Positions 17,031-26,854 of a stretch of 64,000 nucleotides of DNA are shown piece by piece (the stretch's first letter is position 1; each line of letters starts with the position of its first letter). The translations under genes and the position numbers were made by a program. Source of the DNA: Pyxidicoccus parkwaysis (GTDB taxonomy: Bacteria > Myxococcota > Myxococcia > Myxococcales > Myxococcaceae); NCBI RefSeq assembly GCF_017301735.1, contig NZ_CP071090.1:6810001-6874000 (forward strand), written 5' to 3'. The notes beneath the pieces were generated by a model that was not told the DNA's origin, made no database searches, and saw only the letters and a program-made list of their open reading frames with translations.

Positions 17031-17528
17031 ATGAAGCAGTGGATGATGGCAGGACTGATGCTGGTGGTCGGGTTGGCGCTCGCCTATGGCGGTGCGCGGA
17101 CGGTGGTGCGGGCACACCAGAGCGCGAGCTGGCCCACGACGGATGCCACCATCACCTCGTCGTCGGTGGAGACGCTTCGCAGCCGCCGGGGTGGCGTGCG
17201 CTTCCACCCGGACGTGCGCTACCAGTACTCGGTCGCCGGCACGCTCTACTCGGCCAACACGATTTCGTTCGGCGGCAACGACGCGGGCACGCTGTCGGAT
17301 GCGCAGGTGGTGACGCACCACTTCGCGTCCGGCAACCATGTGCCCGTACACTACGAGCCGGCGGACCCGTCCGTGGCCTGCCTGGAGGTGGGCCATGCCG
17401 GCATCGCCAGCTACGTGCTCGCGCTCGGCGGGTTGGCGCTGGTGGCCATCGCGGGCTGGGGCATCTGGGACATGCTCCGCGCCGGGCGCCGAGAGAAGGC
17501 CCGCCGCCAGCGCCCGCAGCCGGCCTGA
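17031..17528 (+). CDS. DUF3592 membrane protein
   Basis: 165 aa with two membrane helices flanking a periplasmic beta-rich domain: helix 1 MMAGLMLVVGLALAYGG, domain with SWPTTDATITSSSVE and VRYQYSVAGTLYSANTISFGG, VPVHYEPADPSVACLE, then helix 2 YVLALGGLALVAIAGWG and a basic tail. This arrangement, including the WP-T-G-I and Y-V-G start of the domain, is that of DUF3592. Good GAGGAAGAA ribosome site before ATG 17031. Function unknown. Confidence 0.8.
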   Translation: MKQWMMAGLMLVVGLALAYGGARTVVRAHQSASWPTTDATITSSSVETLRSRRGGVRFHPDVRYQYSVAGTLYSANTISFGGNDAGTLSDAQVVTHHFASGNHVPVHYEPADPSVACLEVGHAGIASYVLALGGLALVAIAGWGIWDMLRAGRREKARRQRPQPA

Positions 17529-17576
17529 GCGGCACGCGAGGCACTGGCGAACGGCCTTCACCCGGGAAGCGCCGGG

Positions 17577-18008
17577 TCAGTCCATCCACTCCCGGCGGCT
17601 GAAATACGGCCCGTTCCCGCCGGGCAGCTCATGGGTGAAGGCCATCGTCCACGCGAAGTCGGCTGGACTGACGTAGAGGTCCTGCCGGAGGAGGCTGAAG
17701 TCCGGCAGGCGCTCGGCTTCGAGCCTCACGGCGGGCAGGGCTTCGTTCTCCGGAATCACCAGCAGGGGACCTGGCGGCTCGAGCGCATAGGCATGCTGTG
17801 CCTTGGAGCCGTGAAGCGAGCGCGCGTACCCGAAGCTGAACACGTGCCAGTCGAGCGCTCCGTGCTTCCACGCCCCTGTCTCCACATGGAGCGAGGCTGC
17901 GTAGACCTCGCGCCACGTCTGCATCTGCTGCCAGCGCTCACGGCGCAACAGCTCGCGAAAGGTGCCGCCGCAGCGGGACAGGGTCTCGATGTAATCCGCC
18001 GTGCTCAT
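17577..18008 (-). CDS. DUF4275-like small protein, possible RHS-associated immunity or accessory
   Basis: 143-aa soluble protein. The core WHVFSFGYARSLHGSKAQHAY matches my memory of the DUF4275 pattern (Trp-His-x-Phe-Ser ... G-x-x-A). It is the last gene of the RHS cassette, 27 bp downstream of the 83-aa gene. DUF4275-type proteins are often found next to polymorphic toxins, so an immunity-like role is plausible but not shown by the sequence. Confidence 0.55.
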   Translation of the reverse strand: MSTADYIETLSRCGGTFRELLRRERWQQMQTWREVYAASLHVETGAWKHGALDWHVFSFGYARSLHGSKAQHAYALEPPGPLLVIPENEALPAVRLEAERLPDFSLLRQDLYVSPADFAWTMAFTHELPGGNGPYFSRREWMD

Positions 18009-18035
18009 TTTCTCGAGCCACCAATCCCTTGCACG

Positions 18036-18287
18036 TCAACGTCCCTCACGGGGAGCGGTCACGATGATGTCGGCGGAAGGATGCTCCTTGCTCCACGAGG
18101 GATTCACAGTCGTCATATGGCGGTGGGCATTGGCGCCACGTAGCGCACCCGCGTCCATCTGGCCCGCCATCTCCGACAGGAACTGGGCCACCTGCCTGAG
18201 CTGCGCGGGTGTCATGGAGAAGGTGACTTCTCGCAGCTCCTGGAGTCCATACTCATTGAGCGTCCTGTTGGAGTAACCGTAGATCAT
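18036..18287 (-). CDS. Small protein downstream of RHS gene, candidate immunity protein
   Basis: 83 aa. Start ATG 18287 is preferred (GAGCGAGGG just upstream) over an earlier ATG in Arg/Pro-rich sequence. It has an amphipathic helix (TFSMTPAQLRQVAQFLSEM) and ends in a conserved-looking W-x-x-x-H-P-x-A-D-I-I-V-T element. This shape resembles small Imm-type proteins paired with toxin tips. It lies 75 bp after the RHS stop on the same strand, the classic immunity position. Family assignment is tentative. Confidence 0.55.
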   Translation of the reverse strand: MIYGYSNRTLNEYGLQELREVTFSMTPAQLRQVAQFLSEMAGQMDAGALRGANAHRHMTTVNPSWSKEHPSADIIVTAPREGR

Positions 18288-18362
18288 GTGTCCCTCGCTC
18301 GATGGATGACGGGCCCGAGCGGCCGGGCGGGAAGGCCCTCCCGGTCGCTTATGGGTCACGCT

Positions 18363-21300
18363 CTAGTACAGGACGTGTCCGCCCGTCCGTTCGCCGTCCG
18401 GCCCCAACGGATGATAGTGCGGCTTCTGCTGGTCGCCATGCGGAGCGTCCCAGACCGCTCTTCCGTTGCCTGCCTGTTCGGCGATGGACCTCGCGGTGCT
18501 CTTGTCCGGGGCCAGGACGTCACCGCCATTCCTCACGTAGTCGACCGCTTCATCCATCGACATGCGCTCCTCGGCGGAGTGGTGCTTGCCACGCTGGATG
18601 TCGGCGTCGCGTATCTCCTTCTTGGGTTTCTGATTGGGGTCCTTCCCTCCACTGGCTGAAGTGCCCCGGTCGCCGGCCTTGTTGGCCATCTCCATGGCGT
18701 TGAGGGCGCCGATGATGTTCACCACCCCGGCGACGACGACGACCGTGCTCACCCCTGCCACGACGACACCAGTCACGGCGACGGGAGCGCCGACGGGAGC
18801 GCCCACCCCCGTGGAGGTCACGGCGGATCCTCCCGCGGCGACGCCTCCGCCGCCTATCAGGCCCATGCCTCCACCGATGACGTCCACACCACCCCAGGCG
18901 AACAGCGCCGCGGCGTAGCCGAGGTAGAAGTGCCGCGTGTTCCCTTCCGGCGGAGGCACGAGCCCCAGGAAGGGAACGCCTCCCGCGATGGCACCCAGCA
19001 GCAGTCCCTTCCCGAACTCGACCGCGATTCCGAAGTTGTCCCGGGCCGAGTACAGGGTCCGCAAGACGAAGTAGCTGAACTCCGACGACATGGTCGAGCC
19101 TGGAACCTGCGTCAGCGGAGAGTCGAGGTCCGGCACCGCCGTCTCGCAGTAGGTCCCATCCGGACTGCAATAGTGGTACGTGGGCGCGGTGAAACGCGCC
19201 GAGTTCCCCGTGGGGGCGTACCCGCCATACCAGCTGTCGTAGACGATGATGGGCAGCTCGTTGGTCGCGAAGCCTGTCGGATCCGTGTAGCGCAGCGGGT
19301 TGTTGAGCACGTAGCTGTAGCGGTTGAGCGTCTGGCTCGTGCGCGGTCCCTTCATGAGCGGGTCCGGGCTGAGGAAGCGCGCCAGGGTCGGGTCATACAT
19401 CCGGCCCTTCATGTTGATGAGGTTCACCTCTTCGTCGTGCTCGTGCCCCGTGAAGCCCTGGCGCACCCGGGCGTTGCCGCGCGTCTGCGGGCTGCCCAGC
19501 GACTGCGGATGGCGCCGGCCACCGAAGGGCTCGTACCGCATGTGCTCGAAGACCGCGCCCGCCTCGTCGGTAATCGTCTCCACCGAGTCCTGGTGGTCGG
19601 CGTGCAGGTAGAGCACCTTCCGCGCCGTCACCTGCCCTCCTGCATCGGTGGCCCACGACACCTGCGCCACCGGCCGGTCCCCGCCCACGATGTTGAAGGC
19701 ATGCACCGCCGCGCCAGTCACCGTGCGCCGCATCTCGTAGAGGCCACCGAGGTACACCGCCACGTCTCCCGCCGAAGAGCGCTTCACGGTGCGCCGGTTC
19801 ATCGCGTCGTAGCGGAACGTCAGGCTCTGCGTGCCCTGGCTGATTCGCGAGGGGAGGTTGAAGGGCGTGTACTCCACCGTGCGGCCGGGCGCGGTGAGCT
19901 GGTTGCCATTGGCGTCATACGTGTACGAGCCCAGCGAGGAGCGTGACACCGCGTGCGGCCCCGCGCCGCCCGTTCCCTCGTAGAAGTAGGAGATGCTCTC
20001 GCCGGCGCCCTGCCGCACCGTGCGGCCCAGCAGGTTGCCCAGGTCGTCGTAGCCGTAGTCCACCGCCGTGGAGCCGCAGTTCTGGAAGGCCGTCCAGCTC
20101 TTCAGCCGGTCCAGCGTGTCGTAGGTGAAGTCCTCCGTGGTCCGGGCCACCCGGTCATGCCGGGCTCGCAGGTTGCCATTGGCCTCGTACTCGTAGGCCA
20201 GCGCCTGACGCGGCTGCGTCCCCGCCTTCGTGTCGATGAACAGTGGACGGCCGCGCAAGTCGTACCGGCGCTGGCTCACCACGCCGTTGCCGAAGACTTC
20301 CGACGTCAGCTGCCCGAGCCCGTTGCGCGCCTGGGCCCGCCAGTAGACGAGCCCGCTGGACACGTCCTGCACGGACTCGAGCGTGCCCCAGGGCTTGTAC
20401 TGATAGTCCACGGCGAGCTGCTGGGAGCCCACGCCCGGGTACGTCAGCCGGCGTAGCAGGCCGTAGTCGTCGAACGTGCGGGAGAATGCATACGCCGTGC
20501 CCTCCACGTTCCAGGCCTCGCCCACCGGACGCTTGAGCGCGTCGTAGGTATAGACGACGGTGATGTCGTCCAGGCTCGTCGCGGGGTCTCCCTCCTGGGA
20601 GCTGCTCAGCAGCATGCCAATCTTCCCGACGGAAGGACTGGGCATGTCCCACGTGAAGCGGGAGACGCCCATCCGGTTCGTCTTCGTCAGCACGCGGCCC
20701 AGCACGTCCCGCGTGAACACCGTCGTGTCGCCGTTGCCGTCCGTCTCGTCGGTGACTTCGCCGAACGGGTTGTAGTGGGTGATGAGGACGCCGGCGTCCG
20801 CGTCCTCCAGTCGCGTCGGCCGCCCCAGCCGGTCGTACTGGAACCGGAGGCCCTGGCCGTAGGCATTGGTCACCGACAGCAACACCCCGAAGGAGCCATA
20901 CGTGTACGTCGACACGATGCGCTGGGTGCCCAGCATGTCCTCGGTCGTCTTGACCCGCCCGTGGGCGTCCATGAAGGTCACCACCGAGTTGTTCTTCTCG
21001 TCCCAGGCCGTGCGCTTGTTCCCCTCGTACTGCCAGGTGTTGCTGGTGCCGTCCGGGTACGTCGTCCGCAGCGGCCGCCCCACGTTGTCGTAGGTAAACG
21101 TGGTGGCCACCTGCTGGAAGCCCGTGGGCGAGGGCAGCCACTGCTTCGCCAGCCGTCCCAACGAGTCGTACTCGTTCGTGGCGAAGACCTGCTCTCCGCC
21201 GAACCCCATCTTCCGCACACTCAGCGGGCGGCCGAGCCGGTCCACCGTGGACAACTCCTCCTGCACACCATCCACCGCGACCGAGAAGCGCTGCTGGCTC

Positions 21301-24300
21301 GTCATGGCGAGCGCGCACGCGGAGCCGGTGGGACAGGCGGTGTAGCTGAAGGTGATGTCCGCCAGCCCCGGAGCATCCACGCTGCGCACCCGGCCGAAGC
21401 CGTCATACTGGCGCCGCGTGGTGAGGCCGTTCTCGTCCACCTGCACCGCGATGACGCCCAGTCCGCCGTGGTACGCGAGGCTGACCGCGTGGCCCAGCCC
21501 GTTGGTCATCACCGCCGGCCAGGTGCGGTCCACGGTGTCGTAGGTGATGTTCGTCGTCCGGGCCGGCAGTGCCCCACCGGTGCGGGCAATCTGGTAGGCG
21601 AGGCCATCCGCGTCTCGCAGGTACGTGGTCACCTGCTCCAGCGTCGCGTCCCCCGGCTCCACCGTCTCGCTGGCCAGCAACGCGGTCCCCGGCCTGTATG
21701 CATGGGCCCGGCTGCGCGTCACGGAGACGCCGTCCACGGTGTCCGTCTCGCTCTCGGTGACAGTCAGACCGATGAGCCAGGTGCCCGGGTCGTTCTGGTA
21801 CTGCGCCGTCCAGGTCTTCACCTCCGTGCCGAGCGTCTCGCGCCGGAGGGTGGCGTTGCCGTAGGTCCAGTCGTGGTCCCACTCGGCATCCACGTGCCGC
21901 AGCAGTCCCTCGGTCTCCGGCTGCGACTCCAGTCGGTCGTACACTTCTTCCGTCGCCGTCTCCGGCAGCACGGTGATGATGGTGCCGCCGCCCACGCCAG
22001 CGCGGACGCGATGGTCATACCCGAGGGTGCGCGTCTGCACGTAGACCCGCCCTCCCCCGGTGACGCGGGCCACTTCCTTGCGAGGCTTGCGGGCATACGG
22101 GTACTGCGTCCCCACGCGCGTCTGGTTGTCGAACTCGCTGCGCAATTCGGTGCCGGCCGCCACCTCGCGCACCGTCACCGCGGCGAACCCCAGGAACCCG
22201 CGCCCCGTCCCGTCCAGGCGCCCGTCCTCGTAGGTGTACTGGCGCACCCGCATCGGGCCGACGATGGAGTCCGAGAGGTGCTCGGACACCAGCCACATGC
22301 CCGCGCGCTGGCAGCGCTGCGGCCAGGAGCAGGTGGTGCCCGGCGTGTAGACGGACGCGTCCGCCATCGGCTTGTAGTTGAACCGCACCTGCGAGCCCAA
22401 CGAGTCCGTGACGCTCTCCAACATCCCCGAGGCCTGGCCCTTGCGCTTGTAGAGCCGCAGCGTGCCGTTGACGACCTGGGCCAGGTCCGTCAGCCCGTCG
22501 CCGTTGAAGTCGAGTGTCTGGGAGAGCTTGTAGCCTCGCGACGTCGCCTGCCCCACGGGGATGGGGAGCACGCGCGGCACGAAGCCCGTCCCGTCCGACT
22601 GGAGCACCACCAACTGGGAGCGGCCGTCCGCGTTGTCCATCAGCAGCAGGTCCTGCCGACCGTCCCCGTTGAAGTCGAGGACCCGGATGCCGTTCTCCTT
22701 GGTGAAGGCCCCCACCTTCGCCCCCGCTGGCAGGCTCACCAGGTACGGCGCGGCGAAGCCATTGCCCGTGTTGACGAGCACCTCGATGTCGCCGCCCGTC
22801 TTCTGGGCCCGCAGCGCATCCGGGAGCCCATCCCCGGTGATGTCGGCGAAGAAGTACTGCTTCTCCGAGACGTCCGTCCGGACGAGCGTCGTCTCCTTCT
22901 TCTCGAAGGCGCCGTTGCGCCACGTCACCGTCCAGTAGCGCTGGCCCACCACCTCGTACTGGCCGGGGTACCAGGGCGAGTTGATCTTTTCGAGGATGAG
23001 CACGCTGGACTTCCCGGTGCCCTCCAGGTCGACCACCATCTGGGCATTGTCGTTGCGCTCGGACGTCTGGATGGCCTGGAAGGGCTGGAGGCTGCCACCC
23101 ACGTTGGGGCGGTAGCCGAGCTGTGTCTGTCCGCCGCCCGGCGAGCCCACCCACACCAGGTCCGGGAGCCCGTCGCCCTGGAGGTCCGCGTACCAGAAGC
23201 TGCTGCCCGAAATCCCCTCGTCGCCGTTGGCTCCGAACCAGTTGTAGCCGGGCGGCGGGTTGGTGGTGCGCAGGTAGTGCTTCAGCCGGCTCGAGGGGCT
23301 GGTCGTGCAGCCCTCCCACTCCAGGAGGCTGACGTCCATGCGCCCATCCACGTTGACGTCCGCCCAGCGTCCGTCGTGACCGCTCCTGACGTCCCAGCAC
23401 AGAAGTCCGAGGTTGAGCTGGTCGTCGCTCCCGGAGACCTGGCCCGTGGCGGACACGGTGCGCATCCTCCAGTTGTAGCGCCCGTTGTCGTCATAGGGCC
23501 GGCGGTAGAGCAGGTCGTCGCGCCCGTCACCGTCCACGTCGATGGGATTGAGGACCCAGAAGAGCGAGTTGCCCTGGGTGACGTCCGTTACGCCCGTGTC
23601 CGTCTCCTCGAACCCGGCGTCCCCGGGCGTCCAGCCGAAGGAGACGGGCCGGACGCAGGCACCGGCGCCGTCGCACTCCTGGAAGGTCGTCAGCAGGCTG
23701 AGGCCGCTCTGCGCGTCCGGCACGTAGGCGAGCCGGTACGAGCGCACGAGGCCCACCGCCGTGGGGTTGGGGGCCCGCACCCGGATTTCCTTCAGCCGCC
23801 GGCCGAGCCCCAGCTTGAAGCCCGCGACGTAGAGGATGGGCGTATCAGGCCGGGCTTCGTATTCGAAGTCGACGAAGCGGGTGGCCGGCAGCCCGGCGCC
23901 TACCGAGGACGCGGTGTACTCGATGCGGTCCAGCGTCTGCTCGTAGCCCGAGGCCGCGCTGTCATGGTGGACCGAGTAGTGGAACGTCACGGAGTTGCCG
24001 CTGCGGTCCTCCATCTTGGCCAGGGCCCAGGCCAGCCGGTTCTCCAGGCCGTCCGTCGTCGTCTCCACGCCCTCCTCGAGCACGGGCACGGCCCTGACGC
24101 GCTCCCCCGAGAAGGTCGAGTTGTGGAGCAGGCCGTACGTCAGGATGCGCCCGCTCTTCAGATAGACCTTGAACTGTTGCGGCCCGTTGGCGTCCGTTGC
24201 CAGGGAGACCACCTTCGCGAAGCTCTCCTCCTCCGTCCGGTACTCCGTGTCGGAAGCGCCATATGTGCCCTGCACCGCCACCAGGCGCTGGCCGTCCAGA

Positions 24301-24728
24301 CAGAAGGCGTCCGCGTCGGTGAAGGTGATGGGCTCGGCCTTCCCGTCCTGGGCATACGTCCTGCCGCAGCGGGAAACCTGAGAGGTCGAGGACATGCTCC
24401 AGCCGAGCCCCAGCGGCCCGTTGCCGGCATTGCTCTTGTAGTTCAGTGACAGCTCGGGCTGGACTCCGGCGCGGCCCACGGGCAGCCAGAGCGGGAGCGA
24501 GTACGTCGACGCCCCGTCAGGGCTCACTCCGGACTGGCCCGTGGTGCGCCCCGCCACGAAGCCGTCGCTGCCCTTCTCGGTCGGCAGGACCGTATCCGAG
24601 GGCGGGTCCACCACCCGGCCCTCATTGCGTACCACCGGGCCCAGCGACTCCCAGGGCCCTCCGTCCGAGGGGCCACAGGACGCCGCGGCTGCGGCCACGC
24701 TCCACACGATGAACAGGAGTCTCTTCAC
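18363..24728 (-). CDS. Giant RHS/SpvB-type lipoprotein with C-terminal toxin-like tip
   Basis: 2121 aa. GTG start at 24728 is chosen: GGAGGG lies 6 nt upstream and the product opens with a lipoprotein signal (MKRLLFIVWSVAAAAASC). Order: SpvB-like domain to about residue 330 (LPLWLPVGRAGVQPELSL); six FG-GAP/VCBS-like Asp loops such as DVDGDGRDD and DFNGDGRQD between about 395 and 745; TcdB-middle region; YD/RHS repeats about 950-1700; RHS core with GRMYDPTLARFLSPDP at about 1777 and TDPTGF at 1820. Then a variable tail: a Gly/Val-rich hydrophobic stretch (about 1923-2009) and a last 85 residues ending in HGDQQKPHYHP and GGHVLY. Probably a surface-attached polymorphic toxin; tip activity unknown. 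Confidence 0.85.
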   Translation of the reverse strand: MKRLLFIVWSVAAAAASCGPSDGGPWESLGPVVRNEGRVVDPPSDTVLPTEKGSDGFVAGRTTGQSGVSPDGASTYSLPLWLPVGRAGVQPELSLNYKSNAGNGPLGLGWSMSSTSQVSRCGRTYAQDGKAEPITFTDADAFCLDGQRLVAVQGTYGASDTEYRTEEESFAKVVSLATDANGPQQFKVYLKSGRILTYGLLHNSTFSGERVRAVPVLEEGVETTTDGLENRLAWALAKMEDRSGNSVTFHYSVHHDSAASGYEQTLDRIEYTASSVGAGLPATRFVDFEYEARPDTPILYVAGFKLGLGRRLKEIRVRAPNPTAVGLVRSYRLAYVPDAQSGLSLLTTFQECDGAGACVRPVSFGWTPGDAGFEETDTGVTDVTQGNSLFWVLNPIDVDGDGRDDLLYRRPYDDNGRYNWRMRTVSATGQVSGSDDQLNLGLLCWDVRSGHDGRWADVNVDGRMDVSLLEWEGCTTSPSSRLKHYLRTTNPPPGYNWFGANGDEGISGSSFWYADLQGDGLPDLVWVGSPGGGQTQLGYRPNVGGSLQPFQAIQTSERNDNAQMVVDLEGTGKSSVLILEKINSPWYPGQYEVVGQRYWTVTWRNGAFEKKETTLVRTDVSEKQYFFADITGDGLPDALRAQKTGGDIEVLVNTGNGFAAPYLVSLPAGAKVGAFTKENGIRVLDFNGDGRQDLLLMDNADGRSQLVVLQSDGTGFVPRVLPIPVGQATSRGYKLSQTLDFNGDGLTDLAQVVNGTLRLYKRKGQASGMLESVTDSLGSQVRFNYKPMADASVYTPGTTCSWPQRCQRAGMWLVSEHLSDSIVGPMRVRQYTYEDGRLDGTGRGFLGFAAVTVREVAAGTELRSEFDNQTRVGTQYPYARKPRKEVARVTGGGRVYVQTRTLGYDHRVRAGVGGGTIITVLPETATEEVYDRLESQPETEGLLRHVDAEWDHDWTYGNATLRRETLGTEVKTWTAQYQNDPGTWLIGLTVTESETDTVDGVSVTRSRAHAYRPGTALLASETVEPGDATLEQVTTYLRDADGLAYQIARTGGALPARTTNITYDTVDRTWPAVMTNGLGHAVSLAYHGGLGVIAVQVDENGLTTRRQYDGFGRVRSVDAPGLADITFSYTACPTGSACALAMTSQQRFSVAVDGVQEELSTVDRLGRPLSVRKMGFGGEQVFATNEYDSLGRLAKQWLPSPTGFQQVATTFTYDNVGRPLRTTYPDGTSNTWQYEGNKRTAWDEKNNSVVTFMDAHGRVKTTEDMLGTQRIVSTYTYGSFGVLLSVTNAYGQGLRFQYDRLGRPTRLEDADAGVLITHYNPFGEVTDETDGNGDTTVFTRDVLGRVLTKTNRMGVSRFTWDMPSPSVGKIGMLLSSSQEGDPATSLDDITVVYTYDALKRPVGEAWNVEGTAYAFSRTFDDYGLLRRLTYPGVGSQQLAVDYQYKPWGTLESVQDVSSGLVYWRAQARNGLGQLTSEVFGNGVVSQRRYDLRGRPLFIDTKAGTQPRQALAYEYEANGNLRARHDRVARTTEDFTYDTLDRLKSWTAFQNCGSTAVDYGYDDLGNLLGRTVRQGAGESISYFYEGTGGAGPHAVSRSSLGSYTYDANGNQLTAPGRTVEYTPFNLPSRISQGTQSLTFRYDAMNRRTVKRSSAGDVAVYLGGLYEMRRTVTGAAVHAFNIVGGDRPVAQVSWATDAGGQVTARKVLYLHADHQDSVETITDEAGAVFEHMRYEPFGGRRHPQSLGSPQTRGNARVRQGFTGHEHDEEVNLINMKGRMYDPTLARFLSPDPLMKGPRTSQTLNRYSYVLNNPLRYTDPTGFATNELPIIVYDSWYGGYAPTGNSARFTAPTYHYCSPDGTYCETAVPDLDSPLTQVPGSTMSSEFSYFVLRTLYSARDNFGIAVEFGKGLLLGAIAGGVPFLGLVPPPEGNTRHFYLGYAAALFAWGGVDVIGGGMGLIGGGGVAAGGSAVTSTGVGAPVGAPVAVTGVVVAGVSTVVVVAGVVNIIGALNAMEMANKAGDRGTSASGGKDPNQKPKKEIRDADIQRGKHHSAEERMSMDEAVDYVRNGGDVLAPDKSTARSIAEQAGNGRAVWDAPHGDQQKPHYHPLGPDGERTGGHVLY

Positions 24729-24793
24729 GTTGCGCCCTCCACGGAGAGCAGGATTGCTGGAAGGAAATCGAGCCACACCACCACCCCGGGCAC

Positions 24794-26470
24794 TCATCGA
24801 GAGTACGGGCCGGACGTCTCTTCCGGCCCCCTCGAGGACTCGATGTCGCCGTCACACATCCCGGCCTTGCAGACCGTTCCCGACGGGCACGTGCCGCAAC
24901 TGACGTTGCCGCCGCAGCCCGTCGCGGCGAAGGCGCACTGCCGCTCTCCACATGCCTGGGCCTTCGACATCGGCGTGCAGCCACACACGTTGGGCGTGCC
25001 TCCTCCACCACACGAGTCGTAGTAGCCGGTGCACGCGCCGCCGCAGGAGTAGGTGCCGCCGCAGCCGTTGGACACCGTGCCGCAGTTCTTGCCACTGCAC
25101 GCAACCGCTTGCGACACCGGCGTGCAGCCGCACACGTTGGCCGTGCCGCCTCCACCGCACGACTGAGGGCTGGTGCAGGTGCCGCAGGAGTAGGTGCCGC
25201 CGCAGCCGTTGGACACCGTGCCGCAGTTCTTGCCGCTGCACGCAACCGCCTGCGTCAGCGGCGTGCAGCCACACACGTTGGCCGTGCCGCCTCCGCCGCA
25301 CGACTGCGGGCTGGTGCAGGTGCCACAGGAGTAGGTGCCACCGCAGCCGTTGGACACCGTGCCGCAGTTCCGCCCGGTGCAGGCCGCGGCCTGCGCCATG
25401 GGCGTGCACCCACACATGTTCGGCGTCCCTCCCCCACCACAAGAGTTGTAGCCCGTACAGGTTCCGCAGCTATAGGAGCCACCGCACCCGTCCACCGCCG
25501 TGCCGCAGTTCTTGCCCGCGCAGGCCGTGGACATCGGCGTGGGAATGCAGCCATCGCCGAGGCCACAGACATTGGGGGTGCCCGCCCCACCGCACGTCTG
25601 CCCCGCGGGACAGGAGCCGCAGTTGAGCGTACCGCCACAGCCGTCGGGCACGGAGCCGCAGTTCAACCCGAGCTGCGCGCACGTCCAGGGCTGACACTGA
25701 CAGGACAGGGAGTCCGAACGGCAGACGCCGTCCTCGTCGAACTGGCCGTCGCAGTCATCGTCCATGCCATTGCACTGCTCGGCAGGAGCGGTACACAGGG
25801 TCGACCAACTGCCCCCCGCACAGCGACGTGTCGAGCCCGCGCACGGGCCGTTGGGCCCCACACACGACGTCACGAGCGTGTCCGGGCCCTGTCCCGGGAT
25901 GTTGTCGACGACGCCGTCGCGGTCATCGTCACAGCCATTGCACGCCTCGGCCGAGGCCGTGACACGTGTGCAGGGCCCCGCGGAGCCATCCGGATTGCAT
26001 TGCCTGTACGCCGTGCCTCCGCACTGGCTGCCACAGGTGAGCTGCCGGTTTGAGGGGATGACGCAGACCCATGCCCCCGCCACGCAGGTCTTCGTTCCCG
26101 TGCAGCCATTACCCTGGGGGTCGCACGCACCGTCGGTGAGCCCCTCGTCCACGCTCCCGTCGCCGTCGTCGTCGCAGTTGTTGCAGACCTCCGGGCCGTA
26201 GGCCGAGCACGTGCCGGAAATCAGGTCGCCGTTGGAGTCACAGGTGACGGTGCCACTGCGTCCGCAGACGGAGCAGGACTGGGTGGATGCGCCGGAGAAC
26301 TCGCATGCAGACCAGTAGGTATCGCAGACCTGCGTTCCCAGGCAGGCGCCACTGCTGCACTGTTGAACGGCGCCTTCCGGAAAACAGGAGGCACGCGCTT
26401 CGCCCTGCGGGAGCAGCAACAAGAGGCCCACCATCCCCAGCGGGATGGCGCGAGACAGATTGCACAACAT
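24794..26470 (-). CDS. Secreted Cys-rich repeat protein with MopE-like Asp-rich motifs
   Basis: 558 aa. Signal peptide around LGMVGLLLLLPQGEARA. The N-terminal half has MopE/thrombospondin-3-like acidic motifs CNNCDDDGDGSVDE, CNGCDDDRDGVVD and CNGMDDDCDGQFDE, likely to bind calcium. The C-terminal half holds about six Cys/Gly-rich modules of about 47 residues (pattern CGTVSNGCGGTYSCGTC then SCGGGGTANVCGC). It lies 65 bp upstream of the RHS gene on the same strand, so it is probably cotranscribed and may be its surface partner. Function unknown. Confidence 0.8.
   Translation of the reverse strand: MLCNLSRAIPLGMVGLLLLLPQGEARASCFPEGAVQQCSSGACLGTQVCDTYWSACEFSGASTQSCSVCGRSGTVTCDSNGDLISGTCSAYGPEVCNNCDDDGDGSVDEGLTDGACDPQGNGCTGTKTCVAGAWVCVIPSNRQLTCGSQCGGTAYRQCNPDGSAGPCTRVTASAEACNGCDDDRDGVVDNIPGQGPDTLVTSCVGPNGPCAGSTRRCAGGSWSTLCTAPAEQCNGMDDDCDGQFDEDGVCRSDSLSCQCQPWTCAQLGLNCGSVPDGCGGTLNCGSCPAGQTCGGAGTPNVCGLGDGCIPTPMSTACAGKNCGTAVDGCGGSYSCGTCTGYNSCGGGGTPNMCGCTPMAQAAACTGRNCGTVSNGCGGTYSCGTCTSPQSCGGGGTANVCGCTPLTQAVACSGKNCGTVSNGCGGTYSCGTCTSPQSCGGGGTANVCGCTPVSQAVACSGKNCGTVSNGCGGTYSCGGACTGYYDSCGGGGTPNVCGCTPMSKAQACGERQCAFAATGCGGNVSCGTCPSGTVCKAGMCDGDIESSRGPEETSGPYSR
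25068..25490. repeat. Three tandem 141-bp units inside the Cys-rich gene
   Basis: The marker TTGGACACCGTGCCGCAGTTC recurs at 25068, 25209 and 25350, exactly 141 bp (47 codons) apart, with near-identical sequence between. Weaker units flank it on both sides. In-frame length means copy number can vary without breaking the gene. Confidence 0.85.
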
Positions 26471-26854
26471 GTATACAAGCCCTTCACCCCGAAGGAGGCC
26501 CCTGAGACCTTCGGCGGTGCACGCTTGTCAGGCACGGTGATACAAAACACATCCAATTGCGATTGTCAGGTCCTTCCCGGGTTTTCTTCGCTCGCCCCCA
26601 CCTGACGCATCGCACTCCGCGGCGCCCCCCATGAGAAGAAGCCCGCTCAGGTCCGGCGCCGCCCGCCGGGAGAACGCCCTGCGATGAGCACCACCAGAGC
26701 CGGATGGGGACGGCGCTCGCGCGCCGCTGCGTCGCGAAGCGGCACGCGCCTGGAGGGCCAGCAGCCGCCCTCCTGCCTGTTTCCCTCCCGCCGTCCTCCC
26801 ACGCCAGCACCCTGCCCATATTCACCCGCGTCCCCCACACCCACAGGAGACGCA
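26471..26854. promoter_or_regulatory. Divergent promoter region between the RHS cassette and the alcohol dehydrogenase
   Basis: 384 bp with no supported gene. It contains the most AT-rich patch of the area at about 26537-26575. On the minus strand CTGACA followed by 17 bp and TTTGTAT could be a sigma-70-like promoter for the Cys-rich/RHS operon. The open frame running into the dehydrogenase from 26684 lacks a ribosome site and is Arg/Ser/Pro-rich, so it is not taken as coding. Confidence 0.35.

Noticed and set aside
20775..24449. 1224-codon open frame antisense to the RHS gene
   Set aside because: It is a GC-bias shadow: His/Arg/Val-rich, no ribosome site, no domain, fully opposite a recognisable protein.
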